From UBA1181 sp963631545 (GTDB lineage: Bacteria > Bacteroidota > Bacteroidia > Bacteroidales > Paludibacteraceae), in the NCBI GenBank assembly GCA_963631545.1, contig CAVGRN010000019.1, positions 1-37,343 on the forward strand: DNA of 37,343 nt, written 5' to 3'. The stretch's first letter is position 1. Each line of letters starts with the position of its first letter. Both the position numbers and the translations under genes were made by a program. The notes under the pieces were generated by a model. The model made no database searches, was not told the DNA's origin, and worked only from the letters and a program-made list of their open reading frames with translations. Below are positions 25,910 to 33,818 of the stretch, piece by piece.

Positions 25910-27544
25910 ATGAAGAAAACGTTTATTTCGTTGTGTGCGGCATGCACCCTTATGGCATGCGGCAATAGCCAAAAACCTGAGCCAATGGCAGTTGACAGTG
26001 TGGCAGTAGACAGTGTGGCAGTAGAAATAGAAAATCAGACTGCTACCGACAGTGTGGCGGAAGAGGAGGTTGCCCCGTCCGAGCCAAAAGTGTCTGTGGA
26101 AACCATTACGGTAAACGGCGTGTCGTTCGAAATGATACGAGTGGAGGCTGGATCTTTCACAATGGGAGCGACACCAGAAATGGAAGATACTTATGAAGAC
26201 GAAGCGCCAACTCATCAAGTGTCCATCACGAACGACTTCTTCATTGGAAAAACAGAGGTGACCCAAGCTCTTTGGAAAGCGGTAATGGGCAGTAACCCAT
26301 CGCATTTTAAGGGGGATGGGAAGCCTGTGGAACAGGTTTCGTGGGACGACTGTCAGAAATTCATTTTAAAACTCAATGCAGCAACGGGCAGAGACTTCCG
26401 TCTGCCGACAGAAGCCGAATGGGAATTTGCGGCGCGCGGCGGCAATCAGTCTACGCATTGCCAATATAGCGGCAGCAATTCTTGGGAAGACGTAATTTGG
26501 TGCAATGTCAATAGCGGCAAGACGACCCACGACGTAGCCACTTTGCAACCCAATGAACTCGGACTCTATGACATGAGCGGCAACGTAAGTGAGTGGTGTT
26601 CAGACTGGTATGAAGGTTACAGCGGCTCGTCGCTGCAAAATCCGACAGGTGCATTGACCGGTACGGAGCGTGTGTACCGTGGCGGCAGTTGGGAAACGTT
26701 TCCTGCGGGCGGTCGCTCCTCCTGGCGTCAGAGCCTTAATCCAGAGAAGGGCTTCTGGGCCCTCGGGTTGCGCCTTGTCCTCTCCGGTTCTTCATCAACG
26801 GAGACAGCCAATAATGCGGCAACATCCAATTGGGTGCTTACTGTGAAAGGTGTCAACTACGAGATGGTGAAAGTCCAAGCCGGGACATTTACGATGGGCT
26901 CGACGTTAGTGCGAGAGGAAGATGATGCGGACACCCGGTATTTAATCGACAACGACAAACCAGCCCACCAGGTAACACTCACCCAAAACTATTATATGGG
27001 TAAGACTGAGGTGACGCAAGCCTTGTGGAAGGCGGTGATGGGAAATAACCCATCGAAATTCAAGGGAGATGACAAGCCAGTGGAAAACGTAAGTTGGGAC
27101 GATTGCCAAGCATTCATCACCCAATTGAACGCCCTAACCGGTAAAGAGTACCGTTTGCCAACGGAGGCAGAATGGGAGTTCGCCGCCCGCGGAGGCAATA
27201 AATCTCTCCACTACCTGTACTCTGGAAGCAATTCTTATAAGGACATTGCCTGGTACCTTGTCAATAGCGGCAAGGCAACTCATAACGTAGCCACTAAACA
27301 ACCGAATGAACTTGGTTTGTATGACATGAGTGGCAATGTGCTCGAGTGGTGTTCTGATTGGTATGGAAAATACGACGAGTCGCCTCTGACAAATCCTGTG
27401 GGTGCTTCAACCGGAACTTTCCGCGTGACCCGGGGCGGCGCGTGGGGCTGCCAAATCGGGTTCTGCCGTTCCTCAGTCCGCAGTTGCACCGGGCCAAACG
27501 ACAAGTCGAACGCCCTTGGACTCCGCCTTGTCCTCTCTGAATAG
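25910..27544 (+). CDS. Lipoprotein with two tandem FGE-sulfatase (SUMF1-like) domains
   Basis: 544 residues. Lipoprotein signal with lipobox L-M-A-C17, then a linker containing VDSVAVDSVAV and other acidic repeats (about 25-60), then two homologous FGE-sulfatase domains (about 68-265 and 290-544). They share long phrases such as TQALWKAVMG, FKGD.KPVE, RLPTEAEWEFAARGGN and PNELGLYDMSGNV, so they arose by internal duplication. At the position of the catalytic cysteines of formylglycine-generating enzyme (GG-S-Y-M-C-x4-C in human SUMF1), domain 2 reads GGAWGCQIGFC, with C514 and C519 in the same spacing; domain 1 reads GGSWETFPAGG and has none. The usual serine after GG is Ala in domain 2. Most bacterial lipoproteins of this family (GldJ/GldK/PorK type included) are structural, so activity is open. 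Start chosen from signal peptide and promoter. Confidence 0.85.
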   Translation: MKKTFISLCAACTLMACGNSQKPEPMAVDSVAVDSVAVEIENQTATDSVAEEEVAPSEPKVSVETITVNGVSFEMIRVEAGSFTMGATPEMEDTYEDEAPTHQVSITNDFFIGKTEVTQALWKAVMGSNPSHFKGDGKPVEQVSWDDCQKFILKLNAATGRDFRLPTEAEWEFAARGGNQSTHCQYSGSNSWEDVIWCNVNSGKTTHDVATLQPNELGLYDMSGNVSEWCSDWYEGYSGSSLQNPTGALTGTERVYRGGSWETFPAGGRSSWRQSLNPEKGFWALGLRLVLSGSSSTETANNAATSNWVLTVKGVNYEMVKVQAGTFTMGSTLVREEDDADTRYLIDNDKPAHQVTLTQNYYMGKTEVTQALWKAVMGNNPSKFKGDDKPVENVSWDDCQAFITQLNALTGKEYRLPTEAEWEFAARGGNKSLHYLYSGSNSYKDIAWYLVNSGKATHNVATKQPNELGLYDMSGNVLEWCSDWYGKYDESPLTNPVGASTGTFRVTRGGAWGCQIGFCRSSVRSCTGPNDKSNALGLRLVLSE

Positions 27545-27637
27545 TCTAATAAACGAAGTGGTTGTCGAATGGAGAGCCTTGCATACGTTGTAATCCGCTG
27601 CTCCCGAAATTTTATCGAAAAAAATTTCCCATTTCTT

Positions 27638-27668
27638 TTTGCCATTTCCAAAAAATCCACCACTTTTG
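27638..27668 (+). promoter_or_regulatory. trp operon promoter
   Basis: TTTG (27638-27641), exactly 19 bp, and CACTTTTG (27661-27668; 7 of 8 to TAnnTTTG) followed by C. A transcript would start near 27674, about 60 nt before the leader peptide. The stretch 27545-27637, after the lipoprotein stop, shows only a weak A/T hairpin and no gene. Confidence 0.7.
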
Positions 27669-27731
27669 CACCGTCAATCTTGCAAGAGGTTGGTGATAAA
27701 ACGAAAAAATTCAATCTATATGATAGCAATA

Positions 27732-27782
27732 ATGCAAAATAATTTTTGGTGGTGGTGCTTACAAATAGTAATTTGTGAGTGA
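27732..27782 (+). CDS. trpL: trp leader peptide, 16 residues, three consecutive Trp
   Basis: Reads MQNNFWWWCLQIVICE then TGA. Three Trp codons at positions 6-8 in a 16-residue peptide cannot reasonably be chance 120 bp before trpB, and the stop codon sits inside strand 2 of the attenuator. The peptide itself is a sensor of charged tRNA-Trp supply and need not have a function of its own. Confidence 0.92.
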   Translation: MQNNFWWWCLQIVICE

Positions 27783-27812
27783 CGCACGTTTTTGTATTAA
27801 TGCAAAGGTTTA

Positions 27813-27847
27813 AAAGCCCGTCGTACTCACGACGGGCTTTTTGTTTT
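27813..27847 (+). terminator. trp attenuator terminator
   Basis: AAAGCCCGTCGT (27813-27824) and ACGACGGGCTTT (27829-27840) form a perfect 12-bp stem with the tetraloop ACTC, followed by TTGTTTT. It ends 53 bp before the trpB start. The loop and lower 3' arm also pair with the antiterminator strand, so the terminator is conditional. Confidence 0.95.
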
Positions 27848-27899
27848 ATATGTGTTTTCATCCTTGGTTCCGATAATAAAAAAACAAAATATAAGTACT

Positions 27900-29093
27900 A
27901 TGGCAAAGAAGTATGACGTTAACGAGAGAGGCTACTACGGCGAGTTCGGTGGAGCCTACGTCCCTGAGATCCTTTACAAGTGTGTGAAAGACTTGAAGGC
28001 TAACTACTTGAAAATCATGAACGAACCTGATTTCCAGACACAGTTCAACCAATTACTCCACGATTATGTGGGTCGACCAACTCCGCTCTACTTCGCAAGC
28101 CGCCTCTCCGAGCAAGTGGGTGCGCGTGTCTACCTCAAACGCGAGGATTTGTGCCACACGGGTGCGCATAAGTTGAACAACGCCTTGGGTCAGATCCTTT
28201 TGGCGAAACGAATGGGCAAGACGCGTATCGTGGCTGAAACAGGTGCTGGTCAACATGGTGTGGCTACGGCTACAGTTTGTGCGTTGATGAACCTGGAGTG
28301 CGTGGTTTACATGGGCGAGACTGATGTGAAACGTCAGTTCTTGAACGTGCAACGTATGAAGATGCTCGGTGCAAAGGTCGTTCCCGTTACTTCTGGTAAC
28401 AAAACACTGAAGGACGCCACCAACGAGGCTATCCGCGACTGGTGTTGCAATCCTTCTAACACATTCTATATCATCGGTTCCGTTGTGGGTCCAGACCCAT
28501 ATCCAGATATGGTGGCTCGCTTCCAATCTGTTATCAGTGCCGAAATCAAGAAACAGTTGAAAGAGCAGGAGGGTCGCGAGAACCCTGACTACTTGATCGC
28601 CTGCGTAGGTGGCGGTAGCAACGCTGCTGGTACTTTCTATCACTACTTAGATGATGAGGATGTGAAACTTATTGAGGCTGAAGCTGGTGGTCATGGAGTA
28701 GATTCTGGCGAGAGTGCAGCAACTATCCATTTGGGCCGTTTGGGCGTTCTTCACGGAAGTAAGATTCTTGTAATGCAGACGGAAGATGGTCAGATCATCG
28801 AGCCTTACTCAATCTCCGCTGGTTTGGACTATCCTGGTATCGGTCCGCTTCACTGCCACTTGGCTAAGACGGGTCGTGCCGAGGTCTTCTCTATCAATGA
28901 CGACGAGGCAATGGATGCCGCTTGGAATCTTTCTCGCTTAGAGGGAATCATCCCTGCTATCGAGAGTTCTCACGCTTTGGCTACTTTGAAGAAGATGACT
29001 TTCAAGCCAACCGATGTGGTTGTCGTTACTGTTTCTGGTCGTGGTGATAAGGATATGAACACCTTCTCAACTTATTTCGCTGACCGTTTCTAA
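27900..29093 (+). CDS. trpB: Tryptophan synthase beta chain
   Basis: 397 residues; condenses indole and serine to tryptophan with PLP, in a complex with TrpA. The PLP lysine is K91 in HTGAHKLNNALGQ; the catalytic Glu (E109 in Salmonella) is E113 in VAETGAGQHGVA; the phosphate loop is CVGGGSNA. It is of the standard TrpB1 class by length and by EFGGAYVPE at the N-terminus. The start at 27900 (MAKKYDV) is chosen over one 48 bp upstream because of position relative to the attenuator and family length. It is the first structural gene of the operon, an order usual in Bacteroidota but unlike Enterobacteria, where trpE is first. Confidence 0.97.
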   Translation: MAKKYDVNERGYYGEFGGAYVPEILYKCVKDLKANYLKIMNEPDFQTQFNQLLHDYVGRPTPLYFASRLSEQVGARVYLKREDLCHTGAHKLNNALGQILLAKRMGKTRIVAETGAGQHGVATATVCALMNLECVVYMGETDVKRQFLNVQRMKMLGAKVVPVTSGNKTLKDATNEAIRDWCCNPSNTFYIIGSVVGPDPYPDMVARFQSVISAEIKKQLKEQEGRENPDYLIACVGGGSNAAGTFYHYLDDEDVKLIEAEAGGHGVDSGESAATIHLGRLGVLHGSKILVMQTEDGQIIEPYSISAGLDYPGIGPLHCHLAKTGRAEVFSINDDEAMDAAWNLSRLEGIIPAIESSHALATLKKMTFKPTDVVVVTVSGRGDKDMNTFSTYFADRF

Positions 29094-29111
29094 TCTAAAA
29101 CTGATTTTGAT

Positions 29112-30506
29112 ATGTATAAATATAAGGTAAATAGTAGGACGATGTTGGGCGACCTCCATACGCCTGTCAGCACCTACTTGAAACTGCGCGACCTCTACTC
29201 TCAAAGTTCTTTGATGGAGAGTTCGGACTATCATGGAAGCGAGAACAACCGTTCATTTGTCGCTATTTGTCCAATTGCCAGTGTGTCTGTGGCTCACGGA
29301 AAGTCGGTTTCTGTCTTCCCAGACAAGAAGGAATCACATCACGATATTTCAAAAACATTTGGTGTGGATGCCGCTATCAATGAGTTCTTGAAATCTTTTG
29401 AGGTAACGGGGGAATATGCCGGTTACGCTGGTTTGAGAGGCTACACCACTTTCAACGCTGTACGCTATTTCGAGGGTATTCCTGTGAAGGATAGTATGGC
29501 AGAGAAGAACGATGCGCCAGATGTTTGCTATATCTTATTCAAGTATATTGTCGTTTTCAACGATTTTAAACATGAGATGGTGTTGCTTGAGTTGTTGGAA
29601 GAGGGCGAGGAGAGCAAATTAGACTGGTTGGAACAGAAAATCAAAGGTGGTCAACCTACGGAATATGCGTTCCAAGCAGTGGGCGCAACCACCAGCACAC
29701 TCACCGACGAAGAGCATAAGGCGAATATCCGCAAGGGAATCGCTCATTGCTTGCGTGGGGATGTTTTCCAAATCGTGTTGTCACGCCGTTTCATTCAGAA
29801 ATACAAAGGTGATGACTTCAAACTCTATCGTGCGTTGCGAAGCATCAATCCTTCTCCATATTTGTTCTATTTCGATTTCGGAGGATTCAGAATCTTGGGT
29901 TCTTCCCCTGAGACTCACTGCCGTATCGAGGACGGTCGTGCCTACATTGACCCTATCGCAGGAACGACGAAACGTACGGGCGACAAGGCAGAAGACGAGC
30001 GTTTGGCGGCTGCCCTTTTGGCAAATCCAAAGGAGAACGAGGAACACGTTATGTTGGTCGATTTGGCAAGAAACGACCTCAGTCGCAACTGCAACCATGT
30101 GAAAGTCGACTTCTACAAGGAAGCGCAGTTCTACAGCCACGTCATCCACTTGGTGAGCCGTGTGAGTGGTGATATGAAGCCAGAAGCCGACCCAGTGAAA
30201 GCGTTCATCGACACCTTCCCTGCTGGTACGTTGAGCGGTGCGCCAAAAGTGCGTGCGATGCAGTTGATCAGTGAGATCGAGCCTCACAATCGTGGTGCTT
30301 ACGGAGGTTGCGTCGGCACTATCTGCTTCGACGGTTCACTCAACCAGGCCATCACCATTCGTACGTTTGTGAGCCGAAACAACGAGTTGTGGTTCCAAGC
30401 CGGTGGCGGTATCGTTGCCAAAGGCGATGAGGAATACGAGTTGCAGGAGGTTAATAATAAATTAGGGGCATTGAAGAAAGCCATCGTAATGGCGGAGACA
30501 ATTTGA
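29112..30506 (+). CDS. trpE: Anthranilate synthase component I
   Basis: 464 residues; makes anthranilate from chorismate using ammonia delivered by TrpG. Chorismate-binding motifs: DPIAGTTKRTG, LVDLARNDLSRNC, and IDTFPAGTLSGAPKVRAMQ. The N-terminal SSLMES corresponds to the LLES element that binds tryptophan for feedback inhibition, so allosteric control is likely kept. Starts 18 bp after trpB. Its stop codon (30504-30506) lies at the very edge of a 200-bp palindromic element that separates it from trpG. Confidence 0.97.
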   Translation: MYKYKVNSRTMLGDLHTPVSTYLKLRDLYSQSSLMESSDYHGSENNRSFVAICPIASVSVAHGKSVSVFPDKKESHHDISKTFGVDAAINEFLKSFEVTGEYAGYAGLRGYTTFNAVRYFEGIPVKDSMAEKNDAPDVCYILFKYIVVFNDFKHEMVLLELLEEGEESKLDWLEQKIKGGQPTEYAFQAVGATTSTLTDEEHKANIRKGIAHCLRGDVFQIVLSRRFIQKYKGDDFKLYRALRSINPSPYLFYFDFGGFRILGSSPETHCRIEDGRAYIDPIAGTTKRTGDKAEDERLAAALLANPKENEEHVMLVDLARNDLSRNCNHVKVDFYKEAQFYSHVIHLVSRVSGDMKPEADPVKAFIDTFPAGTLSGAPKVRAMQLISEIEPHNRGAYGGCVGTICFDGSLNQAITIRTFVSRNNELWFQAGGGIVAKGDEEYELQEVNNKLGALKKAIVMAETI

Positions 30507-30707
30507 TTCCCAATCGCTCGTTAGATCGACAAAAATAGCTGACAATTTGAAATTCACAAAAATGGTCTATTTAAATCAAATCGTTTTTCTTTTGGCATCT
30601 TGCCTCCGTTTTCACCTTGACATAGCCCGCTATGTCTTCTGCGAAAACGAAAACAATCTGCTCAAAACAAAATTCGTTTGATTCAAATTCTACGACCGAT
30701 TGCGAAT
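30506..30707. repeat. Palindromic (REP/MITE-like) element between trpE and trpG
   Basis: Ends: ATTCCCAATCG (30506-30516) and CGATTGCGAAT (30697-30707), inverted, 10 of 11 paired. Core: a 115-bp imperfect palindrome centred near 30628, with GACATAGC/GCTATGTC (30619-30626, 30629-30636), CGTTTTC/GAAAACG (30607-30613, 30643-30649) and AATCAAA/TTTGATT (30574-30580, 30677-30683) all lying symmetrically. No reading frame of note. Other junctions in this operon are 18-36 bp. It looks like a dispersed repeat that landed in the operon; in the mRNA it would fold into a long hairpin that could lower expression of trpG-A relative to trpB-E or protect RNA ends. No second copy exists in this window. Confidence 0.75.
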
Positions 30708-30722
30708 AAAAGATTTAAATTT

Positions 30723-31286
30723 ATGAAAGTAGTAATTATTGATAATTATGACTCCTTTACATACAATCTCCGTCATTTAGTAGAGGAATTGGGTGCAGAG
30801 GTTGATGTGATTCGTAACGACCAGTTTGAGTTGGGTGAGTTGGAGAAATATGACAAAATCATACTCTCTCCCGGACCAGGTATTCCATCGGAGGCTGGTT
30901 TGTTGTTGGACGTGATTCGCACCTACGCTGGCAAGAAGAGCATGTTGGGTGTGTGCTTGGGTCATCAGGCCATTGGCGAGGCTTTCGGGTCTAAACTGAC
31001 CAACTTGAGCCACGTCTTCCACGGAGTTCAGACTCCAGTAGAGATTGTTGCCGAAGATCCTATTTTTGCAGGTTTGCCAAAGGAATTTCCTGTTGGTCGC
31101 TACCATTCTTGGGTGATTGACGACAAAAATCTCTCTCCTGATTTGGAAATCACGGCTGTCAGCAAGGAGGGTCAGATTATGGCAGTGCGCCATCGTTCAT
31201 TAGATATTCATGGCATTCAGTTTCACCCAGAGTCGGTGTTGACTCCAGATGGAAAGGTCATTGTCGGCAATTTCTTGAAACTTTAA
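30723..31286 (+). CDS. trpG: Anthranilate synthase component II (glutamine amidotransferase)
   Basis: 187 residues; class I glutamine amidotransferase that supplies ammonia to TrpE. The triad is visible: C78 in MLGVCLGHQAIGEAFG, H168 and E170 in QFHPESVLT; the oxyanion motif SPGPGIPSEAG is present. It is a stand-alone amidotransferase, not fused to TrpD or TrpE. The start at 30723 (MKVVIIDNYDSF) is canonical for the family; an upstream in-frame ATG at 30678 lies inside the palindromic element and is rejected. Could also serve PabB, as in some bacteria; this cannot be told. Confidence 0.96.
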   Translation: MKVVIIDNYDSFTYNLRHLVEELGAEVDVIRNDQFELGELEKYDKIILSPGPGIPSEAGLLLDVIRTYAGKKSMLGVCLGHQAIGEAFGSKLTNLSHVFHGVQTPVEIVAEDPIFAGLPKEFPVGRYHSWVIDDKNLSPDLEITAVSKEGQIMAVRHRSLDIHGIQFHPESVLTPDGKVIVGNFLKL

Positions 31287-31310
31287 GCTACATCTTAAGG
31301 AAAAATCATT

Positions 31311-32306
31311 ATGAAACAGATATTAGAAAAATTGTTTTGTAGAGAAGAGTTGACTCGTAGCGAGGCAACCGAACTCTTATCCAATATAACGAAGGGTGTT
31401 TATCCCGACACGCAAGTGGCTGCTTTGCTCTCTGTCTTTCGTATGCGCGATGTTTCTGTCGAGGAGTTGATTGGTTTTCGTCAGGCGTTGATCGATACGC
31501 AGAAGCCTTTGGATTTCTCAGCCTACAACCCAATTGACATCGTTGGTACGGGTGGCGACGGCAAGAATACGTTCAACATCTCCACTTGTTCTTGTGTTGT
31601 TGTGGCAGCTGCGGGCTATAAGGTGGCAAAGCACGGAAATTACGGTGCATCGTCGGTGAGTGGTGCCAGCAATGTGATAGAGTTGCATGGAGTAAAGTTC
31701 ACGACAGATGAAAGTCAGTTGAGGCGTTCCATCGAAGAGTGTGGTATGGCATACATGCACGCACCTCTGTTCACGCCAGCGTTGAAGAGTGTGGCAGGCA
31801 TTCGCAAGAGTTTGCAGTTCCGCACGGTGTTCAACCTACTTGGTCCATTGGTGAATCCTTGTCGCCCTTCCAATCAGTTGCTGGGAACGGCAGACCTCAA
31901 CCAATTGCGCCTCTACACCAACGTGTTCCAAACGATGGATTTGCATTATGGTGTCGTTACCAGTTTAGACGGTTACGACGAGATTTCGTTGACGAGCGAT
32001 TTCAAGGTTTCTACCAACAGCAGTGAGAAGGTTTATTCTCCAGAGCAGATTGGTTTGAAACGCATCGCACAATCAGATATTTTCGGAGGGAAAACGCCAG
32101 AAGACGCTAAGCAAATCTTCGATAATGTTTTGTCTAACACGGCTTCAGACGCTCAGAAGAGTTGTGTCATCGCCAATGCAGGTTTAGCCATTCACACGAT
32201 CAATCAATCGAAGAGCATTGAGGATTGCTTTGCAGAGGCTCGCGAGACTATCGAAAGCGGCAAGGCTCTCGCAACATTGAAGAAATTCGTTGCCATCAAT
32301 TCATAA
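31311..32306 (+). CDS. trpD: Anthranilate phosphoribosyltransferase
   Basis: 331 residues; joins anthranilate to PRPP. Motifs: GTGGDGKNTFNIST (79-92) for pyrophosphate and KHGNYGASSVSGASN (107-121) for Mg-PRPP and anthranilate. The family's usual Arg after KHGN is Tyr here, as seen in some Bacteroidota. Follows trpG by 24 bp and precedes trpC by 33 bp. Confidence 0.96.
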   Translation: MKQILEKLFCREELTRSEATELLSNITKGVYPDTQVAALLSVFRMRDVSVEELIGFRQALIDTQKPLDFSAYNPIDIVGTGGDGKNTFNISTCSCVVVAAAGYKVAKHGNYGASSVSGASNVIELHGVKFTTDESQLRRSIEECGMAYMHAPLFTPALKSVAGIRKSLQFRTVFNLLGPLVNPCRPSNQLLGTADLNQLRLYTNVFQTMDLHYGVVTSLDGYDEISLTSDFKVSTNSSEKVYSPEQIGLKRIAQSDIFGGKTPEDAKQIFDNVLSNTASDAQKSCVIANAGLAIHTINQSKSIEDCFAEARETIESGKALATLKKFVAINS

Positions 32307-32339
32307 ATTGAATTGTTTGTCTGATAAAATTCATTGATT

Positions 32340-33134
32340 ATGAGTTATTTAGATACGATAGTAGCCAATAAAAGAGAGGAGATGGTGGCGTTGAAAGCGA
32401 AGCACAGCGAGTCTTATTGGGAGCAACAGCCGTTTTTCTCCAGAAAATGCAACTCTATGCGCAAAAGTTTGGAGTTGTCCGACACGGGCATTATCTCGGA
32501 GTTCAAGCGCAAATCGCCTTCCAAAGGTTTCATTAAGGAGGATGGCGACCCTACGGTGATCATTCCCGGCTATGAGGCGAACGGTGCGAGTGGTGTTTCT
32601 ATCTTGCAAGACAAAAAATTCTTTGCAGGTGGCTACGAGGATATGTTGGCAGTGCGTTCGAAGGTGAATTTGCCACTGCTCTTCAAGGAGTTCATCGTTG
32701 ATGAATATCAGTTGACGATGGCGAAAGGTTGTGGTGCCGACATCGTGTTGCTCATCGCTTCTGTTCTCTCGACGGACGAGTGCAAGCGTTTGGCGAAGAA
32801 GGCGCATGAGTTGGGTCTGGAAACGCTCCTCGAACTCCATGAGAACGGAGAGTCCGACCATATCGATGAGAATATCGATGTGGTGGGCATCAACAACCGC
32901 AATCTGAAGACTTTTGAGGTCAACTTGGAGGCTTCTATCCGTCTTTGTCACGAGATACCCGATGATTATCTCAAAATCTCAGAAAGTGGCATTTCACAAC
33001 CCGAAACTGTCGTTCGCCTTCGCAAAGAGGGCTTTCGAGGCTTTTTAATGGGCGAAAACTTCATGAAGACGGAAAATCCTCCTTTGGCACTCAAACAGTT
33101 TATCGAGCAAGTAAAACATCTTCAAAATCAATAA
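32340..33134 (+). CDS. trpC: Indole-3-glycerol phosphate synthase
   Basis: 264 residues; closes the indole ring from CdRP. Catalytic and ligand residues in the TIM barrel: E54 and K56 in ISEFKRKSPSKG, K116 in LLFKEFIVDEYQ, Glu in ETLLELHE, Asn in GINNRNLKTF, and Ser-Gly in SESGIS. It is separate from TrpF, unlike the E. coli fusion. The ATG at 32340 is chosen over an in-frame TTG two codons earlier. Confidence 0.96.
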   Translation: MSYLDTIVANKREEMVALKAKHSESYWEQQPFFSRKCNSMRKSLELSDTGIISEFKRKSPSKGFIKEDGDPTVIIPGYEANGASGVSILQDKKFFAGGYEDMLAVRSKVNLPLLFKEFIVDEYQLTMAKGCGADIVLLIASVLSTDECKRLAKKAHELGLETLLELHENGESDHIDENIDVVGINNRNLKTFEVNLEASIRLCHEIPDDYLKISESGISQPETVVRLRKEGFRGFLMGENFMKTENPPLALKQFIEQVKHLQNQ

Positions 33135-33158
33135 CCTATCAAAACCAATATAAGAACT

Positions 33159-33782
33159 ATGCAGACGTTCGTTAAAGTGTGTGGCATGCGCGACGAGCAG
33201 AACATCCGTCAGGTGCTGGCTTTGCAACCCGATTTCTTGGGAATGATTTTCTTCCCGAAATCTCCACGCTATGTGCCAGACGAGTTGAGCGAGCAGTTGA
33301 GTTTCTCTTTTGGCAAAACGAAAAAAATCGGTGTGTTCGTCAATTATGCTGAAGAGCAGATTTTGCGAATCGTAGATCTTTTCCGTTTAGATGGAGTTCA
33401 ACTTCACGGAGGCGAATCACCAGAATTGTGCAAAAGTTTGAAAGACAAAGGATTACTCGTTTTAAAAGCCTTTGGCATCAGTTCTGAAGAGGATATAAAA
33501 AGGTGCGAAGAGTATCAAAAGGTTTGTGATTTGCTACTATTCGACACGAAGGCGAAGAGTTACGGAGGCACAGGTTGCAAGTTCGATTGGGAGTTGTTGA
33601 CGCACTATCAAGGTGAGTTGCCATTCCTGCTCAGTGGCGGTTTGTCGGAGGAGGATGCCGAAGCGGTGAAAGCCTTCAACCATCCGAAAATGGTGGGCGT
33701 CGACTTGAACAGTCGCTTTGAGGTTTCGCCTGCCTTGAAAGACGTTGAACGATTGAAGAAAATGTTTCAATTGATTCGATAA
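33159..33782 (+). CDS. trpF: Phosphoribosylanthranilate isomerase
   Basis: 207 residues; Amadori rearrangement of PRA to CdRP. General base C8 in FVKVCGM and general acid D129 in LLFDTKAKSYGGTG are present; the phosphate-binding end reads LLSGGLSEEDAEAV and GVDLNSRFE. Length is normal for a monofunctional enzyme. 24 bp after trpC. Confidence 0.96.
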   Translation: MQTFVKVCGMRDEQNIRQVLALQPDFLGMIFFPKSPRYVPDELSEQLSFSFGKTKKIGVFVNYAEEQILRIVDLFRLDGVQLHGGESPELCKSLKDKGLLVLKAFGISSEEDIKRCEEYQKVCDLLLFDTKAKSYGGTGCKFDWELLTHYQGELPFLLSGGLSEEDAEAVKAFNHPKMVGVDLNSRFEVSPALKDVERLKKMFQLIR

Positions 33783-33818
33783 AATCATAATTAATTTTGA
33801 AATAAAAAACTAACAGAT

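Larger units (their letters stand above)
27674..27847 (+). promoter_or_regulatory. trp leader RNA, ribosome-mediated attenuator (Bacteroid-trp type)
   Basis: Three alternative hairpins can be drawn. 1:2 pairs CTTACAAAT (27758-27766) with ATTTGTGAG (27771-27779), 9 bp with one G-U, loop AGTA. 2:3, the antiterminator, pairs GTGAGT and GACG (27775-27784) with CGTC and ACTCAC (27819-27822, 27825-27830) around a 2-nt bulge. 3:4 is the terminator at 27813-27847. Three Trp codons (27747-27755) lie just before strand 1. A ribosome stalled there would cover strand 1 and free strand 2 for the antiterminator; a ribosome reaching the stop codon (27780-27782) covers strand 2 and lets the terminator form. 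This agrees with the Bacteroid-trp RNA class described from comparative genomics (named from memory). Confidence 0.92.

Noticed and set aside
30678..30722. Earlier start for trpG
   Set aside because: It lies in the palindromic element, and the encoded residues do not match the TrpG N-terminus, which begins at MKVVIIDNYDSF.
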